Assembly: GCA_963969365.1 (NCBI GenBank)
Contig: OZ017748.1
Span: forward strand, 2,663,001-2,727,000
DNA length: 64,000 bases
Direction: 5' to 3'
Origin: Asterochloris sp. CNOR1
Lineage: Eukaryota; Chlorophyta; Trebouxiophyceae; Trebouxiales; Trebouxiaceae
The notes under the pieces were generated by a model. The model made no database searches and was not told where the DNA came from. It saw only the letters and a program-made list of their open reading frames with translations. A program made the position numbers and the translations under genes. Shown here piece by piece: positions 1 through 11,893 of the stretch (the stretch's first letter is position 1; the number at the start of each line of letters is the position of its first letter).

Positions 1-2105
1 TGGCGTCTGGCACCTGCAGCAACAGGCAGGAAGCAGCCTGAGGGCCTGCACAACAGAGCAGTGAGGGCCATGCAAAGGTGCTGTGACTAGCATGTCTGCA
101 GTGCAATTGCAGAGGGACAGGTCCACCACCTTGCAGCTGCCCAAACCTGGCGGCAGCTGCAGACTGTCCAAGCCACCGACTCTCACCAGCGTGTCGCCAG
201 TGCCATGCCACAAGTGAGTGGCCCCCTGAAGCGCCTCTGGTATCTGACGCACATCAAAGGGCCAGGGGCTGAGGAACAGTGCCAAGTCCTGAATCCAGGG
301 CATTGCATTCTGTTGTTTGAGCGCCTCAGGCACGATTTTTTGTAAGTACTCAGGGTGGGAGACCTCCAGGCAGCTGCGGTCTGCGAAGCCCATCTTGGCA
401 GTGGCTGTCTTCATGACAGGGCGCAGGATGCTGGCAAAGATCTGCTTGCCCCCCACGCGCGTCTCGCCAACCCACAGGAGCATGCGGCGGAAGGGCGCAA
501 AGTCGACCCATTTGGCGATGCGGCGGTGCACGCCATGCGTGTGCTTCTCAAAAGCTTTGCGCTCTTCGGCAGTGAACAGGCCTGCAGTGCAGAGTGGAGG
601 CTGATGGCCGAGGCACCATGCCTGTGCTCCAACTGCTTCCACACCTGAAGGACACACGCCTGCAGGATGGAAGAGGACTCATGTGATTAAGGGCAGTGTG
701 CTAAGGCAAGGCAGAGGGGGGGCTCTTGACAATTTGCATGTGCTCCTGAAAGAGCGAGCTGTACCTGTTCAGACAGGCCTTCAGAACATAATGAGGCCTG
801 TTAGGCGCATGTGCTGCTCGAAGGCTCCCCAGCAGAAAGGAGACAGCAGGGCACATCTTGTCAAAGCTGTGTGCCGTACAGCCAAGCGACAATGGTTGCA
901 TGCATGCATAAACTGCCTGTGCCCCCTACACAGGCCTGCAGGGCAAAGAGGGTTCTGTAGGCATATCTGCACAGCGCCGTGAACATGCAGCTGGACTGGG
1001 CCGAAGAAAGCGGCCACATGTAGCACACCTGGCAGGTGCCAGCAGCAGGCGATGCCTGTGGTTGGGCTGGTACTGATTTGCAATGACACTGCAGGCACCA
1101 GGTCTGAGTTTGCCCAGCAGAGGGTCTCTAGCACACTGCTTCTGATCAGTATGTGTTGATGGGCCCCTGGAAGACGGCAACCCCTGACACGAGGCGGCGC
1201 CATCATGCAGCAGCCCGCTCAGAAAGAGTTCCGCTAGCACCCACTCAGTGGCCCTGCTCCGCTGAAGATCAGCACACCCTTCACGCGCTGGGGGATGGTG
1301 GCCGCTGTTGCCCAGCAGTAGGGGCCCCCGCCGCTGACTCCCGTTACGAAGAAGCTCGGCCACCTGCAAAAGGTCATCTGTGGTCAGATGTACTGTCTGC
1401 AGAGCTTGAATGAAATTTAAGGGAAGGCAAACTTTTTGCGGCTGCAGCCAGGCAGGTGCGGCCATTGCTGCAGCTGGGCGGGCACCTCAGGTGGTCTGCC
1501 AACTGCTCCAAGTCGTGGACAAAGGTGGTGAAGTTACGCCCGCGCTGGGGAGTGGATTGCCCATAGCCTGGGCGGTCAAAGGCCACCAAGTGAATGCCCA
1601 GCTCGTCCAGCACAGACTCTGCGTAGGAAGGGGGAGTGTGTGTTAGTGGCTGCATTGTTGGGGACTCTTGACATGGGGCTGTGCAGCAGCAGACCCAGCT
1701 ATGCCTGCACACACTCTGCACGGGGCACACACAGCTTGGAGACGCTGCAAAGGCAGGGCACACCTTGGAGAAAGACATTTACAGTTGGGCCATGCATGAC
1801 ACAGAAAGGCAGAAGCCTGGTGCCGTCCCGAATTTGGGTTGCCATCAGGCCAGCACACCTGACAGGCTCATGAACTCCAGCCGGCTGGCAGGCGTGCCAT
1901 GGAAATAGAAGACCTTGTGCTTGTTGGTCTTGCTGCCTCTGCTGGCAAAGGCAAGGAATCTGTCATCCTCTAGCCGCAGCCTGGCCGCTGTGACCTGGAA
2001 CTTGGCGTCCTGCTGAACATGCTTCACCAGCAATGCAGGCAGGAGTGGCAACAGGGCCAGAACAATGCCAGCTGTCCACACCCGGGGTGTATTCCAGGAT
2101 GCCAT
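1..2105 (-). CDS. Alpha/beta-hydrolase fold protein, membrane-anchored (3' end off window)
   Basis: Serine hydrolase of unknown substrate. The start at 2105 (MASWNTPRVW) leads into a hydrophobic segment (about residues 11-25, GIVLALLPLLPALLV), so an N-terminal membrane anchor or signal is likely. The exon at 1859-2105 ends after the oxyanion-type motif FHGTPASRLE. The next (about 1490-1622) has VAFDRPGYGQS, and the one at about 1241-1363 has the nucleophile elbow GVSGGGPYCW. A C-terminal exon at about 201-590 ends in LWHGTGDTL, and positions 1-13 continue with VPDA after a TGCAG acceptor, as expected near the acid and histidine of the triad. The histidine exon lies outside the window. The pattern resembles plant alpha/beta hydrolases with HG-PGYG-GxSGGG motifs. 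Divergent from the neighbouring RNA-binding protein gene. Splice positions are inferred. Confidence 0.8.
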
Positions 2106-2412
2106 CGTCAGATCAGGCAATGTGATGCTGATATGCTGCACTTTGTGCTGCAACTTTGATCTGCTTCAAAGCACCTACTGATCACTGCAGATTAGAGCTG
2201 CATGCTGCATGCACAGCCTTGGGTCACATTCATGTGACTGTTCAAAGCTGACTGGCTTTCTTGGGCGCCCAGAAAGAAATCTTTAAAGTGTCATCAAAAC
2301 GGTTTCACATCTGCCTCAGACTTAGCGTCCTCAAAACAACAGAAACTCTTGCGGAGGGTCTGCAACATTTAAAGCAAAAGGGAGCAGCAGGAGCCAGCAC
2401 CACTCCCCTGGG
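2106..2412. promoter_or_regulatory. Divergent intergenic region
   Basis: 307 bp between the hydrolase start (minus) and the RNA-binding protein start (plus). It must hold both 5' UTRs and core promoters. No clear TATA element, ORF or repeat is seen. Confidence 0.5.
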
Positions 2413-5400
2413 ATGGCCAGGTCTCGCTCCAGGTCCAGGCAAGGCTGCATGGGGGCTGTGAGGCTGGCTGCTGCTCATGCCGCAAGAGATCTTCTAGCTC
2501 AGTGCAGCTGCACCACTTCTACTGCAGGGAGAGGTATAGAAGGCGGAGCAGGAGTCACGACCGTGGCAGAAGGCGCAGCAGGAGTCCCAGGGACAGGTGA
2601 AGTGTTGTGGAGGCCGCAGTGTCTGTGAGCAATGGCGCCTGACAATTGTGGTGTCTGTGCAGACTCAAGAGCGTCTATGGCACATCTGACCCGGTGAGCA
2701 GATGTGTCTGCGTGTTGGCAGCAATTGCAAGTGCCAGAGAAGTCTTGTGCTGCTAATGTCGCACAACTACCTGCAGACGGCGGTGGAGCGCCTGCAGCAG
2801 CAGCAGCTCCAGAAGCAGCTCATGGCTCAGCAGCTTATTGCCCAGCAGCAGGTCAGTGACGCCTCTTGCTCTTCCCCTTCACGCTTTCACAAGCATGAAG
2901 CCCCCACCTGCGTGCTTGACATTCCCGCCTCTGCTGCCATTAACCCACACATAGCTGTTGCCTTGCACTCAGCAATGCCTCATGCTTGCCTTGCTTCCAT
3001 GCAAGCATTCACCGCTGCAGCTGACGTGCCCCCACCCCATGCAACTCCCACACTTGCTGCAGCGCCCTGCCCTTGCCTTCTTTGACGAATGCTGCCTCTG
3101 CAGGCCACTGTTGGGGCGCCCTCCTCCGGCAACAAGAAGCAGCGTGAAATCTATGTAGGCAATCTGACGGTTGGAGTGGTCTCTGCAGAGATGCTGCGAG
3201 ACCTGTTCAACGGGGCTCTCGCACACCTGGTCCAAGACCCTGCGGCCAACCCTCCGGTTGTGACTGCAGCATTGGATCCCAGTGGCGGTGTGCGCTTGTG
3301 TGGTGGGTGCTTGTGGGTGCTAGTGTCCCTGCTGGGGTGGGAGGGCATTTCATGAGCTCAAGCGGGCATGCTCATGCACCATAAGGTGCAAACTTGCCAC
3401 GAGGTCACCTGAGGCAGGCCAGTCCCCTGCTGACGGCGTCCCACCCAGTCTGCAAAAAATGATCTCAATCAAGGCAAGCCTTTGCCTGGGATCAGAGCCA
3501 CATGTGCTTGCTGAAGAACAGTCTTCCTTGCCACACCAGACCTGGACCCTGCCGAAAGCAGAGCCGTGCCCTGTCAGCAGAGGACTTCCCCAGGCAGGTG
3601 CGCAGTATGAAGTGCCCCATATTACCTGCGCTGCAGGGCGATTTGGCTTTGTGGAGATGCGGACAGAGGAGCTGGCAACAGCTGCCATGCAGCTGGACAA
3701 GGTGGAGCTCTGCGGGCGGCCCATCAATGTGGGGCGTCCCAAGGGCTATGTGGAGCCGATGGATGGGCCGGCAGGCGGTAACGTGCCAGGCATCGGTGAG
3801 GCACGGTTGATCTGGGCAGGCGGCAGTGTGAACGGCATGGTGAACCCAGGCCTGTATGCTGTCCTATGTTTTAATTCACGTGCGTCAGCCGCTTTCCCTC
3901 CTAGTCATTGGTGCTGTGGCTCCAGCATCTGTGTGGGAGGCTTAATGTACCTGATAAGACTGGGCTGGCCCTTCGCCGCTGTGCGCCAGGCAAGTGTGCA
4001 GGAGCCAGTACGTGCTGCACATGCAGTGCGACTGGTGCAGAGTTTGGTATGCAGTCCTCTGTAGTCTCTTCTGCCTTGACCAGCCATACTGCAGCGGCTG
4101 CTCCACCTTGCAGCAGACAGCCTGTGTTGCCAGATAACACAGAGTCTTATGTGTATGGGAACTTGACTTGCTGTTTTCGCACTGCAGGGGCGCCTCCCAT
4201 GTTTCCTGGACTGCTGCCAGGCTCAGGGCCCATGCCCAACATGCCTGGTGGCCAGATTGCCCCCCTGCCTGGCAACTTGCCAGTGGGACAATATCAGCCC
4301 ATCTCAGCCCCCATCTCCTCAGCCCCCAGCAACATTCTGGTCCTCAGCAGAATATCCAACATTCCCACCCTGCGGAATCCTGATGAGCGGCAAGAGGTGA
4401 GCCTGTGTGACTGCCTGCAGGTCTTACCTGCTGAAACTCGATTCACTGCTGTCAGGCGCGCTGCCTCACGGCAGCAATGCCTCAGCCGGCTTGTCATCTG
4501 CACAGGCAGCTGCTTGCTGAGCTCCTTCCAAATGCCTTGCGCCCAGAGCTCTCCCTTTGCAGCAATGCCAGCCATGACTTGACATCTGTATAGCCTGCTG
4601 CTCATCGCCTCCCCTACGCCTGCTGCCTCACAGCAATTCTGCGGACCATTTGTACTGCTACTTGCTGAGCTTCTGCCCATGTGCCTTGCAGCTCTATGAG
4701 GAGGTGTACGCAGAGTGTGACAAGTATGCAGATGTTGAGGCAGTGATAGTGCCCCCTCCACCTGACAATCTGCCCATGCACGAGCCTGGCAGGGTCTTCA
4801 TCAAGGTGGCAAACACTGAGCAGGCCATGAAATGCAAGAAGGTGTTTGATGGGCGGCTATTTGACAACAAGAAGGTCCAGGTGGGTGCTCCTGCCAGCCA
4901 CACATGCAGCAGCCACACATGGCTGGCTGCTGCACTGTCATATCTAAAACTAGTCATCCCAGGTCTCGGCCAGCCCTTTGCGTGCACTTATGTTCCAGGG
5001 CTGTGCCGCAGACGTCAGAGGGAAGCTGCCCGCTCCAGCATACCACAGGGACCCCTGGCTGTTGCCAGCCTGTGCATCTGCTGGTTCTCCTTGCTGGTGC
5101 TACCATCCTTGCATTGAGCATTGTCTAGTCTTGCGCTGCGCACAGAGACAGGGAGGCCACTGTATGACAGGCCCATGCTGCTGCAGGCGCGCATGATTCC
5201 AGAGTCTGATTTCGATGAGACAGAGGCTGGCGCATGGATCGAGCTGCCCCCTGCTGGCGGGTTGCCTGCTCCTCCAGGTGAGGGCTGCCCTGCTTCAAGG
5301 TGCCAGGGCACATCCTCCTGCCCATGCCCCATGCTGGCATGCCGCTCAGCTGAGCATGAGTGCTGCTCTGCTGCCAGCCCAGTTGGCAGACATACATGGG

Positions 5401-8400
5401 TGCATCCAGCCGTGACCCTTCACTTTGCAATGTATCCTGCAGCTGCTGCTTACGTGTGTGAGCCCTCCTCATACAGTTGTGCCCCACTGCTGCAGGCGTG
5501 TACGCCCGCACACCCCTGACCATCAACATCGCCGGCATTGCCGCCCTGGCGCCCCAGATGGCTGGGCAGGTGCAGGCCAACCCTGCGCTGTCAGGTATGA
5601 TGTTTGCCAGCATCAATGAGGACGCCGTGCCCCTGGAGGAGGGGTGGGTCAAGCTGAGGGGGCTGGAGCCGCAGGTCACCAAGGACGACATCCTCAGATT
5701 CTTTGAGGTTGGTGTTGCAGCGCAGCCACAGCCCTCATGCCGGTGTGACGAGCAAGGGCCCACCTGCGCAAAAGGCAGCTGGGAAAATAGCAAGAGAGGA
5801 CTGAGGAGCCTGCCGTGCTATGATTGGTGCAGCTTCAGGCAGGCAGCGGTAGGCGTACAGGCTTGCAGACTCGTGTGAAGACATGCTGAGCAATGCTGAC
5901 ACCAATATGCTGACTACCCCATTGTTTCAAGCCTAAAATTGAGATCTGTGTGGCCTGCAGGAGTGTGCTCCCATGGCGCCTGAGAAGGTCCGTATGGTGC
6001 ATGGCGTGGACGGGCGGGCCACTGGGGAGGCCTACGTGCACATCTCTGGGGACGGCGCCAGGCTGCGCTTTGCGCTGGCCAAGGACAGGATGCTCATGCC
6101 AGTGAGTAGGCGCTGTGGAACCTGCTAGCCCTTATACTGCAAGGAAGTCCAGCACTGACACGCTGGCCACCATGCTGTGCAGGCCAGTACCCGGCCAGTG
6201 GAGGTCTTCACCAGTGGCATTGAAGAGCTCGACAGAAGAATTGCACTGCAGGGAGTGAGCTACACATGATCAGTTGTGTCCCAAAAGTTGCATTCAGAGT
6301 TCTTGTACGTGGACTTGAGTCACATGAAGAGCCATCTAAGGCCGAGCCTCTGGCAGGCTACAGGGATCACTTTGATTCTCTTTCTGGTATCCGGCTACTC
6401 TGGGTCCTTGTTGGCTCCGCTTTGAGGGCATCACTTCAAGGACGGCCTAGACCAGGTGACTGCACAGGGACGACTTCCTGTGTGGGCTCGGCCGTGAACG
6501 GGCTTTGTGGCTGGGGCAGTGGCCACGCAGGGCCGTAGGTGACTATCCGTAGCTCTAGATATGTCATTGACAACATACTTCTGCTGCTTTGTGTTGTGGG
6601 CTGGAAGGTTGCCCAGGGTCAGCTTTGTCAGCCTGGGACCAGTGCAAGCAGTAGTACAATCTACATGAGCGCAGAGTCGCCTTCTGCAGGCCATGGGGTC
6701 AGATATGCTGCGCGCAGCAGCGCTTCACTCCCTCGTCAATGCGTTGCCCCCAGATGGCCAGGCCCAGCAGGGGCCAGGGCCTCATGGCCAGGGCGTAATG
6801 AGCCAGCAGCAGGGAATGGGCATGGGGCTGCCCCAACAACAGCAGAGGATCAGCCTGGGACTGCCTGCACAACAGCAGGCCAGCCCGCAGCAGGGGCACA
6901 TGGGTCTGCTGCCCCAGCAGCTGGGGCATGGCATGCTGCCTCCCCACCAGCAGCACAGTCAGGCAATGTTCCTGCCACCGCAGGGGCAGGCAGGGCAGAG
7001 TGTGCCCCTGCTGCAGCAGCAGGCGCCTCACGCGTTTCCCGCTGGACGAGATCCCGATGCCCAGGCCACCGTTGGTCAAATTCAGCACTACTATGAGGTC
7101 TTGCTCCACCAGCAGCAGGTCCAAAACCTGCTGCAGCAGCAGCAGCTCAATGTCTTGCTGCTGCAGCAGGCCCAGCAGCAGAAGCAGCAGCAGCAACCCA
7201 CCAGGTCAGCAGAAACTCTGCTCTGGCTGGCTTCAGCATGCATTTGTGCCACACTGTGGCAGGCCGCTTCAGCCCTGAAGGGAGCAGGTTCAGCGCATCA
7301 GTTTTGTTCATCAATGGGCATCGGGGCCGGCTTGGTCAGCCTCCCGCCTGTTCATGTCAAGCCCTGCATCATGCCAGGGAATCTTGGCTGTGCTGTGCAG
7401 GCGCCGGGAGGGCACCACAAGGAGGGCCGGGCAGCGTGGAAGCCGCAGTCGCGGCAGCCGGCAGGGGCAGCAGGCCCCGCCGGCCGGCGCCGGGAGCGCC
7501 TTTGCTGCGCCTGCATGGCAGCAGCAGCAGCGGGTGTCCCCCATGGCCCGGCCGGGGCTGCAGGCAGGCTCTGGGGACAGGGATGGCAGCTCAGGCAGGA
7601 GCTCTGGCACTGGCGTCTTCCTGCCACCGGTGTCCAGCCTGCCAGCCTCTGGCAGCCCTGTTCCAGAGGTAGCGCAGGAGCAGGCGGTGCCCAGGGTTGA
7701 GGCTTCGCGAACGCAGAGCATGCAGGTAGGCTGCTTGTTGCTCTGTCTGGACATGCAACAAAACAAGTTGCCCCTGGGCTGAACGTTGGAGCTGAACATT
7801 GGAGCCTCTGCAGCCAGTTGCTGCATGCTCTTGGCTGCACTCGGGGCCGCGGCAAGCTGGTCTGCTGCCCCGTGTGTCCCCCTGAGCAACCACTCCCGAG
7901 CAACCATCCCCTGGTGACCCCCTTGATGTCCCTGCTGCAGGTCACCAGCGCCTCCCAGCGAAGGGTGAGCCCCTTCAGCAACGCAGCACTGCCGGCACGA
8001 CTGCAGGACCTGGGGCGCCCTGCCAGCACACCCCCCACCCTGCAGCTGCACCCCTCGCAGCCGCTCAGCCAGCTGGGGCCGTGGCCCCTGCTGGCATGCA
8101 CCAAGTCCTCCGCCGCAGACTGCCATGGCCCCTTGGAGGCAGACCCCGCAGGGTCCACTGATCCTGGCAGCGCCAGCGATGCTGCTTGGGAGAACAGCCC
8201 CGACACGGAGGTGTACGCCATGGATGTCTCCCCCTCACCCGCCCAGCAGCCAACCCTGCTGCCTCAGCTGGAGGCAGCGAGCAGCGAAGGGGACCTGCTG
8301 GGGCCCTCCAGCGGCCTGAAGGGGCAGGTGGCCCCAGACACAGGGCTTGGTCACGGTGCAGGGGGGATGCCCCTGCCAAGCACCCAGGCAGCGCTGCTGC

Positions 8401-9316
8401 CAGAGCAGCCCGGCCAGTTTCCAGGTCAGCTGCTGGGCCGTGAGGCCCACCCGGCAGCAGGGGCACTGTACTCAGGCACCCTGCCCGGCCCCCAGTCAGT
8501 GCACACCCAGGCAAGACAGCAGCCTCCCAGGCGCGTCTCAGAGTGTGCTGCCCCCCTCAGCCTGGAGCGCGGCGCGCCGACGCCGGGCATGCAGGGTCAG
8601 CACGGCCAGGCACACTCCCACCAGGTGCCGGCAGGACAGGCAGCGCCGCCCCTGCCCCAGGGGCAGCACATGCACATGCCTGGGCTGCAGCAGCCAGCGC
8701 TGAATGGTGGCAGCTACCTCCAGCAGCTGCCGCAGCACCTGCCCGGCAGCTTGGGGCAGCAGCCGCCGGCGCTGCAGCAGGGGATGATGCTCCCCCCCCA
8801 CAGCAGTCCCAGCAGCCGGCAGGTGCGCGCTGCATGGATCTGCCGACCTGGTCGAGCCAGATGATGCCGGCGGCCAGCGCTGGCATCCTGGTGGCACTCC
8901 TGCCGAAACTGCCTGTGTCCCTTCCAATCATGCTGCCATTGCTGATCATGATCCTGCTGCCCTGCAGACAAGTCTGAGCCAGCAGCAGCTGCTGCAGGCC
9001 AGCAGGTCCGGCACCTTCCTGCGGGACGCAGCTGCGGCACTGAATGTGCTGCAGCAGAACCAGGACTGGGCCGGCAACAGCCTGAGCAGCCAGCTCAGTA
9101 TGCTCAGCAGTCAGAGCGGTGAGCCTCCTCCTGTTCCTGGACTGTGTACCCGTGCTGTGAGCATGGCCCGTGTGTTTTGCTGCACCCCCAGGTCCTCTGT
9201 CCCCAGGCCTTCTGCCCCACAAACAGCCTGGTCCCGACTGCAGGAATAATGCTCAGCCAGGAGCTGCTCAACATGAGTCAGGAGCTCGGGTCGCTGTGGC
9301 TCTCCGAACGGGGTGA
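2413..9316 (+). CDS. SR-type U2AF65-like RNA-binding protein, three RRMs and Q/P-rich tail
   Basis: Probable pre-mRNA splicing factor, nuclear. Seventeen exons join in one frame. Exons 1-2 encode an RS domain (MARSRSRSRE, then RRRSRSHDRGRRRSRSPRDR). Exon 4 is a short Q-rich helix. Exons 5-6 give RRM1 (REIYVGNLTVG ... RFGFVEMRTEE), similar to U2AF65 RRM1. After a P/G linker, exons 7-9 give a U2AF-homology-type RRM (ILVLSRISNI ... LYEEVYAECDKYADVEAV ... GRVFIKVANTEQAMKC). Exons 10-12 give an hnRNP F/H-like RRM (GWVKLRGLEPQVTKDDILRF ... GEAYVHISG). Exons 13-17 (about 6690-9316) encode a Q/P/G-rich low-complexity tail. The first intron is GC-AG. The third RRM and long tail are unlike standard U2AF65, so this may be a related SR/hnRNP factor. 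The tail exons are the least certain; the stop at 9314-9316 follows from frame continuity. Confidence 0.75.
2439..2527 (+). other. GC-AG intron in the SR-like gene
   Basis: The donor is CAG|GCAAGG and the acceptor ACTGCAG. Joining exon 1 (2413-2438) to 2528 keeps the RS-dipeptide frame, completing an AGG codon across the junction. No GT donor nearby gives this frame. Confidence 0.7.
7090..7203 (+). repeat. CAG-rich low-complexity tract (polyglutamine)
   Basis: Dense CAG/CTG-type codons encode runs of Q broken by L, K and V in the C-terminal tail of the SR-like protein. The tract is likely length-polymorphic. The opposite strand reads as a spurious poly-leucine ORF. Confidence 0.7.
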
Positions 9317-10209
9317 GCACTTGTGTGAACTTGTCCACTGTTGCCTGCTGGTCGGAAGCCTTGCGGCACGTCAGAAGTGCTCATGAAGTGCGTGCCATCA
9401 CTTTCACCTGCTGAAGGCATCTCAGAGCTCAAATCCCTGGTCCTGTGAAGTGCCTGCCGCATCTGCACCTTTGGAAGGCAAATCAAGCTTTAGAAAGCTG
9501 AGAGAGCAGAGTGGTGGCCCTACAAGGGGCCTGCTCCAGTTGCACCTGCTGCTTGCACCATCCCCATAGCTCACTGTGTGCAATGCCTGCCATGCAGATG
9601 ACTCAGCAGACCTGAAGCCCATGGGTTCTTCAGACCTTCCAGAGTGGCAGTATTAGGTGACGCATCAACCACAATGTTACCTCACGCACTAGCAGTCTGC
9701 ACCAGGTCGGCAGGAACGATCTCAAAGATACAGGGCTACAAGGCGCAGTGGCAGCCACATCATAAAGGACAGCAGCACTTTTAAGCAGCATTGAGTGAGT
9801 AACAGCACCAAACCCATTCTTCTCGACTCACTTTTGGCACTGCTATCCCCACACCTGCCCGGTCTTTGGGCTGCAGTAGCTGTTGGACTCAGAAACACTC
9901 GCTTTGCCAGCAGCCTTCTCACACTGCACCACCTTGTGGCCAACGATCTGGGGCCTGCACAAGGCCCCACCATCAATAACCCCCTCCCCATGACCAACAA
10001 GAAGACAACAGGTCATATGACCTGGGAGCTTGAGGCTCTTCGCAGGCTCCAGAGAAGCAACAGCTCTGCACCAGCCTCTGTGGTCTGCACTGCCCCAGTG
10101 ATGGCATTAAGAAAGAATTTTCTGTGCGTGTTCAGTCAATCATGTCCTTGATCTGCCCGAAACTTTTTGTAATAGCAACTCTGTCGAAGGGCGAGCGTCT
10201 GCTGCGCTT
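9317..10209. other. 3' region shared by SR-like gene and SEC13
   Basis: 893 bp without a convincing coding exon on either strand. It holds the 3' UTR of the plus-strand SR-like gene; a TGTAA signal lies at 10168-10172, only about 40 bp from the SEC13 stop. No minus-strand TGTAA was found for SEC13 here. Confidence 0.55.
10168..10172 (+). terminator. TGTAA poly(A) signal, likely for the SR-like gene
   Basis: TGTAA is the usual chlorophyte polyadenylation signal. Here it lies about 850 nt after the SR-like stop and just before the convergent SEC13 stop. No closer plus-strand copy was noticed. Confidence 0.4.
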
Positions 10210-11725
10210 TCACTGCTGTGCTCTGCTGATCTTCTGCCATTTGCCATCCGCAGTTTCCTTCCAAAGACTTACTGTGCCGCTGCTATCTGAGACAGCCAGC
10301 ACTCCACCCGTGACAGACCAGCTGACCTTCCAGATGGGCTGGCCAAAGTCTTCAAGCAGCTGCATCGCAACATCAACTGATGTGTCATCATTGAGCGTGT
10401 GCTTGAAGATGACTAGTACAGCCCACGCTTTACATGCAGCCAGAGACTGAGTCACCTGCTTGCTCCAACCCTTCTCCCCTTCTGACCAGACCAGCACCTG
10501 CCCATCCTGGCCACAGCTAGCAATGGTGCTCATTGGCAGGCCTAGGTTGGGGGCCCAGGCTGCATCCCGCACCCAGTCGCTGTGTCCAGACAGAGCTGCC
10601 TGCTCTCTCCACTTGTGGCTCCCCGGGTCCAGCTGCCACACCTTCAAGAATGGGCATGCTGCTCTCAGGATGCAGCTGCACTTGCCCCATCTAAGATATG
10701 CTGACACTGCAGGCTAACCCACCCTGAGCTTGGAAGAGGCTGACAGAGCAAGCAGACCCACCCTGAGTGTGTTGTCACAGCCAGCTGTGACCAGTCGGGA
10801 CACAGGCTGTGTGACAGGCTTGCCAGAGACCAGGGAGCCAGCTGGGGTTGCTGGGCACCAGCTCACAGCTGTGCAGCCCAGGCTGTGGGCATCCTCCTGC
10901 AGGGAGACATGGGCACCTCTCCAATTGGACACCAGCTCTCAGTGCGATGGTCCCAATGCCTTTTGGTGGGTTGTACACCCTCCTGATGCCTGCTGCAGTT
11001 GGGCAATGCACTGCACAGCATACATAACAGGCTGGGCTGACCTTAACAGTGCCCCACTGCGCCGACTGGGAGTCATAGGAGTGCACAGAGAAGCTCCCAT
11101 CTGATGAGGCTGCAGCGACCTGCAGCCCCAGTTCGTACGGTGCAAATGCCACACCGTTCACCGACGCTGTGTGCACAGTGGACTCGTGAACCTGTAGGCA
11201 GGCAGACATTCAATGCTGCTGGCGTGCATTGGGAGCTCAGTGCTGCCATCTGCATGTGCATGGGTGGGGTTTTGCTCAACATCAGGGCATCACAGCAGCG
11301 GATCTCCAGCTTTGCTTGGCTGTGAGGGCATTTGGTGCTGGCAAAGCTCACCGGCACCCAGTTCCCGTCAGGCTGCTGCTTCCAGAGAATGACCTTGTGA
11401 TCAAAGGAGCAGGAGGCAAGCAGGCCACCAAACTTTGGATGGGCCCAAGCCACCTGCACAGAATGAAGGCAGATTGGGCGACTTCCAGGAGGGCTCAGTA
11501 TAGATCCAAGGGTTGTAGCAATGCACATGCAGGCTGCACCTGCCAGACAGGTCCTTCATGGCCATTCAGGTCTGTGATTGGCTGCAGGTGCTCCCCCACT
11601 ATCTCAAATAGCTTGATGGTCCTGTCTGAGGAGCAGGTTGCCAGGCGTTTGCCATAGTAATCCAGCTGAACATCATGGACAGTGTCTGTGTGCCCAGTTT
11701 GGTGACTGACAGCTGGGGATGCCAT
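10210..11725 (-). CDS. SEC13: SEC13, WD40 protein of COPII coat and nuclear pore
   Basis: SEC13 pairs with SEC31 in the COPII cage, and in other eukaryotes also serves the Nup84/107 nuclear pore and GATOR2/SEA complexes. Six exons give about 311 aa, the normal length. Exon 1 (11540-11725) begins [20 protein letters not shown] and holds [11 protein letters not shown]. Exon 2 has [19 protein letters not shown]; exon 3 [20 protein letters not shown]; exon 4 [15 protein letters not shown] and [10 protein letters not shown]; exon 5 [16 protein letters not shown] and [12 protein letters not shown]; exon 6 [15 protein letters not shown] and VSLWKE, ending in TGA at 10210-10212. All blades and the N-terminal blade-donation strand typical of SEC13 are recognisable. 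A LINE lies just upstream, leaving under 170 bp before its ORF1. Confidence 0.93.
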
Positions 11726-11893
11726 GCAGACTTGTTGGTTGCAGGTGTTGGATTACTCGATGCCCCTGTGAGGTTGCTGATATGCTTTGCCGGCAGTTAC
11801 ATTCTGGTTTTGCAGAAGTCAAACAAAAAATCGGTCAATGTTAAGCAGCTGTCCAGAGTTAGCGGGGGCACCTCCGAGGGCGCCCCTGCAGCG

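Noticed and set aside
781-1465. Long overlapping minus-strand frames of 141 and 179 codons
   Set aside because: They are read-throughs of hydrolase exons and introns in the wrong frame; the GVSGGGPYCW frame is the real one.
6260-6690. Separate gene start between the third RRM and the Q-rich exons
   Set aside because: The donor after LQG (phase 0) and the acceptor at about 6690 join in frame, so one gene is simpler; cDNA could overturn this.
7311-8221. Minus-strand ORFs of 271 and 289 codons
   Set aside because: They lie opposite the Q/P-rich coding exons, lack family features and result from GC-rich composition.
8557-9222. 221-codon minus-strand ORF
   Set aside because: It is the antisense of the CAG/GGC-rich tail exons of the SR-like gene and is only A/G-rich low complexity.
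9317-10209. Possible small genes (ORFs of 92-118 codons) between the SR-like gene and SEC13
   Set aside because: No domain, splice-supported extension or conserved motif; better explained as a 3' UTR.
11675-11893. 73-codon in-frame extension upstream of LINE ORF1
   Set aside because: It begins antisense to SEC13 exon 1 and shows no LINE features; the ATG at 11894 starts the basic ORF1 N-terminus.
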